A stretch of DNA of 64,000 nucleotides from Dasyornis broadbenti (Eukaryota > Chordata > Aves > Passeriformes > Dasyornithidae): NCBI GenBank assembly GCA_013397935.1, contig VZRN01006381.1, forward strand, positions 8,530 through 72,529, in the 5' to 3' direction. Position 1 is the first letter of the stretch. Each line of letters opens with the position of its first letter. The notes under the pieces were generated by a model. That model searched no databases, was not told the origin of the DNA, and was given only the letters and a program-made list of their open reading frames with translations. Positions 60,905 to 64,000 of the stretch are shown here, piece by piece. Both the position numbers and the translations under genes were made by a program.

Positions 60905-61110
60905 TTGCTGAGTAGTCAGGGCATTTTGCTGTAGGATATTTTACTGCTGCTGGTGAAGCATTGTTTCAGTCCCCTGCTCAGACTTAAATCCCTGTGTGAC
61001 TTTGAATGAGCTGGAGGCTCTTAGTCTTTCATTCCTCCATCTACCAAGGTGGGATGATAAAACTTCCCTTGTTCACAGGGATGGTATGAAGAGCTGCAGA
61101 TATTCATGCA
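60905..61110 (+). mobile_element. MIR-like SINE relic
   Basis: CCCTGTGTGACTTTGAATGA then CTTTCATTCCTCCATCTACC then GGTGGGATGATAAAACTTCC and GGGATGGTATGAAGAG follow the order of the MIR core and 3' part (landmarks: CTGTGTGACCTTGGGCAAG, TTTCCTCATCTGTAAAATGGGGATAATA, then TTGTGAGGATTAAA). The upstream GAGTATTGCTGAGTAGTCAG could be the tRNA-derived head. Divergence is high, as expected for an amniote-wide element. Confidence 0.45.
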
Positions 61111-62813
61111 GGCAGCCTCAGCAGTTTCTCTGGTGCTGGTACAGAGTCACCTATAAAGTGAGGATGTGCAGCCAGCTCAGCCAAGCAAGCCCAATTATTG
61201 CTTTCCAGCTCAGGGCCAAATTCATTTCTCCTTGTGACACTACCCCAGGAAGTATCTGCCTTCATGCAAGCCAATCCAATCCTGGCTGTCTCCAATGGCT
61301 TTGGAAGGGATTATAATGAGGGAATCCCAGAGGAACTGCATGAAAAGTACATCGCTATCATCAATCATCAGTTGTTACCATATCACTGTTTTTTATTCAA
61401 ATTCATGGTTCCAGCAGGGTTTGTGAGCTTTGGTGAGGCACGGAATCTCAGCCACTGAGCCCAAAGCAACAATTCCTTTAGAAGCTGGAATCATTCTCAG
61501 CGTTTGTGTTGATTTGGGCTACCATCTTCTGTAGCACTTCAAAGAGTCATTATTCCGAATACAAAAGAGATGTCTGTATATTCCAGACCCAAAGTGAACG
61601 GGAGTGAAATAAAAGAATCTAGACTGCTTGAGTGTACTGGGAAACATTTAGGTTAAAAATATAAAAAAGGTAAACATTTGCCCCAGAAACTTTTCAACTT
61701 GTTTCTAGGGAAAAATACAACAAATTACACAGGGAAGATGTGGAAACAACAGCAAAACCTACATACGTTTTGTACAGTTTGTCACTTATAAATGACACGT
61801 TTTAGTGATCAAAATTAAAACTAAAAAATAGGTTATGTAGCAAATGTATATGGAAATTTATGCACCTTTTTGAATGCAAGGGGGTCCCCGTTATTCACTG
61901 TGTTTAAGATATGTTGCATGTGAATGCTGTGCATTTACTTTACTGAGATTTAAAAGTCTTTACCAATATTTAAAGGCAAATAAAAATCTGGTCAAAATGC
62001 CATGAGCAATGAGGTTATTGTTCTTTCTGCAGAAGACTAAAAAGGCAGTTCTGGCTCATGCTTTGTTGAAAATAGTCATGCAGCTCTCCACTATTTACTT
62101 TTCTAAAGGTTAATACAGCAGCCTGAAAAATCTTGAATAATTACAGTGAGGGTTGTGTGTGCTAATATCTTCTGACTCGTTGACTCAGAGGCCAATAATA
62201 TCTCTTTTGATTTTCTGGCTTCTTTTTCCTTCTGATGTATAGCTTCCGAAATTATTAAATCATAGGTTCATAGATTGGACGGATTTTAGGTACTTTTATT
62301 GAAAGCTAGTAAAATTCTTTCTTGTGCTGGCCAGCAGCATCATCTATCCTGTTAATACGTCTTGTAATATGTCCCATCTCCTTGGATTAGATGAATTGCA
62401 TGAATTGCTGGTCTTGTGAAGGTTTTATTCTTCCCTGTGCTGAAGGAAGAGTTCAGTTTTGAAGGCATCCTGGGCTGGCTGTCAGCCAGCACTGCCCACC
62501 CTTGCTCTGCTGATTTTTCTGTGGGTATGCGCTTGATAAAGACATCACTAAGTAAGGTTCGCCTTTATTTATTGCATGAGATGATACCACAGATTTTAGA
62601 TAATTCAGGGTATTCAAGATTTTAGCATGTGGGAGAGGACATTTCTTGGGGTTTCAGGAAAGCCGGCATGAATTTGGACATACAGCTGGAAAAAAGGCAT
62701 TAATTGCATTGTGTTCAAACAGCAATTGCTACACTTCTGATTTTATATTTTTGCTTCTTTGGCACAGAGGTGAACATGATCAATAGTCATTTGAGTGGAC
62801 ATGAAGTTGAAGT
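61111..62813. other. Non-coding unique sequence
   Basis: Unique sequence. A TCATAGGTTCATAGATTGG stretch near 62260 faintly resembles a CR1 end but is not called. No gene recognised. Confidence 0.5.
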
Positions 62814-62875
62814 TATATATATATATATATCTATATATATACACACACACACATATATAAATATATATATATATT
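62814..62875. repeat. (TA)n/(CA)n compound microsatellite
   Basis: TA repeats, a CTATATATA interruption, about six CA units, then further TA repeats. Likely length-polymorphic. Confidence 0.95.
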
Positions 62876-63442
62876 TTTTCTAAATAAAAACTTGTGTTCT
62901 GAAACACGTTTAGGAGATTAAAACCAAAGAGAAATCTTACAAATTTTTCTTGTGATTCTCTGATGATGCAGAGAATCCTAAATATACATATACAGACTCT
63001 ATTTGCCGTGCCTGTACTGTGTTTGTCCTGTTGCACAGAGCCCCCAAGAGACTCAAGGAACACACTGGGAAGAAACACTTGGCCAGAAAACATTTTCAGG
63101 TCAGGATAATCCCTCAGATACCTTGCAACTGCTGGAAATGTTTCTTGAATCTATAGCTGTGGATGTCTCTTGTGAAATTAATAACTTTTCTTCAGTGACC
63201 TAGAAGTACAGACAGTGTTGTTTAACCAATCCTTTTGCCTGCTGAAAACCAAACAATATTTACCTTTGACAGCACCCACTGGACTGGTTTGCCAGTACTA
63301 AAAAATTAAATCAATTTTCCCTTTTTTCTGATGGCCAATAAATGGAAAACTGGGCCTTCACAGCTTCATCCTTGTAAAACATTCAAACCCAGAAGTCTCA
63401 AATATCTTTACATGCTTCAGAAATATTTTCATTAGTTTGGCA
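62876..63442. other. Non-coding unique sequence
   Basis: AT-rich, with no gene or element recognised. Confidence 0.55.
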
Positions 63443-63615
63443 GTTTTTGTTGATTTGTTTTGGTTTGTTTATTTGTTTTTTCGGGGGTTGTGGCCTTTTT
63501 GGGGGGTTTTTTCTTTTGTTTTTTGTGGGGGAGGGTTTGTTGGGGTTTTTTTGTTGTTGTTGATGGTTTTTTGGGTTTTTTGTTTCAGTTTTTGGGTTTT
63601 TGGTTGATTTGTTTT
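63443..63615. repeat. G/T-rich low-complexity block
   Basis: Nearly all T and G on the plus strand, with G runs of 3 to 6 (including GTGGGGGAGGGTTTGTTGGGG). G-quadruplex potential. Similar in kind and strand to the block at 11.2 kb. Confidence 0.9.
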
Positions 63616-64000
63616 TCACAGGAGTTTTTTTGAGTGTTTTATCAGGTAGTAACATTGTCCCAGGTGTTTCAGGACATCTAGAGAAGCCTTTTCTAGATGT
63701 TCTATACTCGATTTTATTTTTTTTCTGTTCTTAACATACAAGCACAAGAATGAAGAACCTTGAAGCTTGAGGGGAACACAGGTGGGAGAACAGTGCAAAA
63801 TATTTACAACTTTTCATGAAGGGGATGAAATCTCCTGAGGAAAGGTAAAAGAATACCACTTTGGCTAAAAATCACAATTGGCTGAGAAAGTGTAGGTGCT
63901 TAACAGCTGCAGAAGTTTGACGTGAACACAGAGAAGTTGCATCCTGGGCCACAGTCCTGGGTGTTGTTTCTCCCTGGGATTTGCTGCTTGCTCTGCCATG
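63616..64000. other. Non-coding sequence at the window end
   Basis: Unique AT-rich sequence with no recognisable feature. Confidence 0.5.

Noticed and set aside
62255..62285. TCATAGGTTCATAGATTGG resembling an antisense CR1 end
   Set aside because: The TTGGAAGGGACC-type continuation needed for a CR1 call is absent.
1..64000. tRNA, rRNA, mitochondrial insert or viral coding genes
   Set aside because: I saw no B-box-like tRNA promoter in a cloverleaf context, no rRNA or mitochondrial stretch, and no retroviral gag/pol/env sequence beyond solo LTRs. A covariance-model or translated search could still find small or decayed examples.

Overview
The window reads as nuclear DNA of a bird, most likely a passerine. 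The evidence is a set of diverged CR1 LINE 3' ends and two CR1 reverse-transcriptase fossils, plus LTRs whose terminal and U5-like sequences match ERVL-type elements I know from songbird genomes. Long homopolymers and T/G-rich low-complexity blocks are also common, and two of the T-rich blocks contain assembly gaps. Base composition is AT-rich and CpG-depleted outside a few islands. There are no bacterial-style operons. No open reading frame has a recognisable domain, and the longest ORFs (144-159 codons) lie in repeats or random sequence.

Layout. 1-12.5 kb: unique AT-rich sequence with a CR1 end at 108-177, several A- or T-rich tracts, a 17-bp triplicate at 6.1 kb, a 3' LTR fragment at 7.55 kb, a CR1 end at 10.34 kb and a G/T-rich block at 11.2 kb. 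12.5-13.2 kb: a solo LTR inserted into an older minus-strand CR1, splitting it in two. 13.2-31.2 kb: unique sequence with a purine-only tract and minisatellite (16.4 kb), a compact CpG-rich patch (23.4 kb) and a T-rich gap (27.6 kb). 31.2-32.8 kb: a complete 1.03-kb LTR, then GC-richer sequence and a CR1 end. 32.8-48.7 kb: unique sequence with a CR1 end (34.9 kb), a CR1 coding fossil (36.5 kb) and a 22-bp minisatellite (39.7 kb). 48.8-51.5 kb: the only promoter-like region, a strong CpG island at 48.78-49.44 kb and a second CpG-rich block at 51.04-51.53 kb with two good plus-strand 5' splice-site matches, separated by a CR1 end and a poly-T gap. 51.5-64 kb: probable intron or intergenic sequence with a 42-A tract, a perfect CTCF-core match (54.29 kb), a CR1 reverse-transcriptase fossil (58.0 kb), a CpG-bearing block (60.4 kb), a MIR-like SINE relic (61.0 kb), a TA/CA microsatellite (62.8 kb) and a second G/T block (63.5 kb).

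Interpretation. The simplest model is a mostly noncoding stretch around the 5' end of one transcription unit that starts at the paired CpG islands, probably on the plus strand, with its coding exons outside the window. The gene could not be identified. I found no undescribed multi-gene system. The most useful leads are the orphan promoter, the nested LTR/CR1 insertion, the CTCF-core match, and a few CpG-retaining blocks that could be exons or regulatory elements. CTCF, enhancer, exon and non-B-DNA calls are pattern inferences without alignment or expression support.
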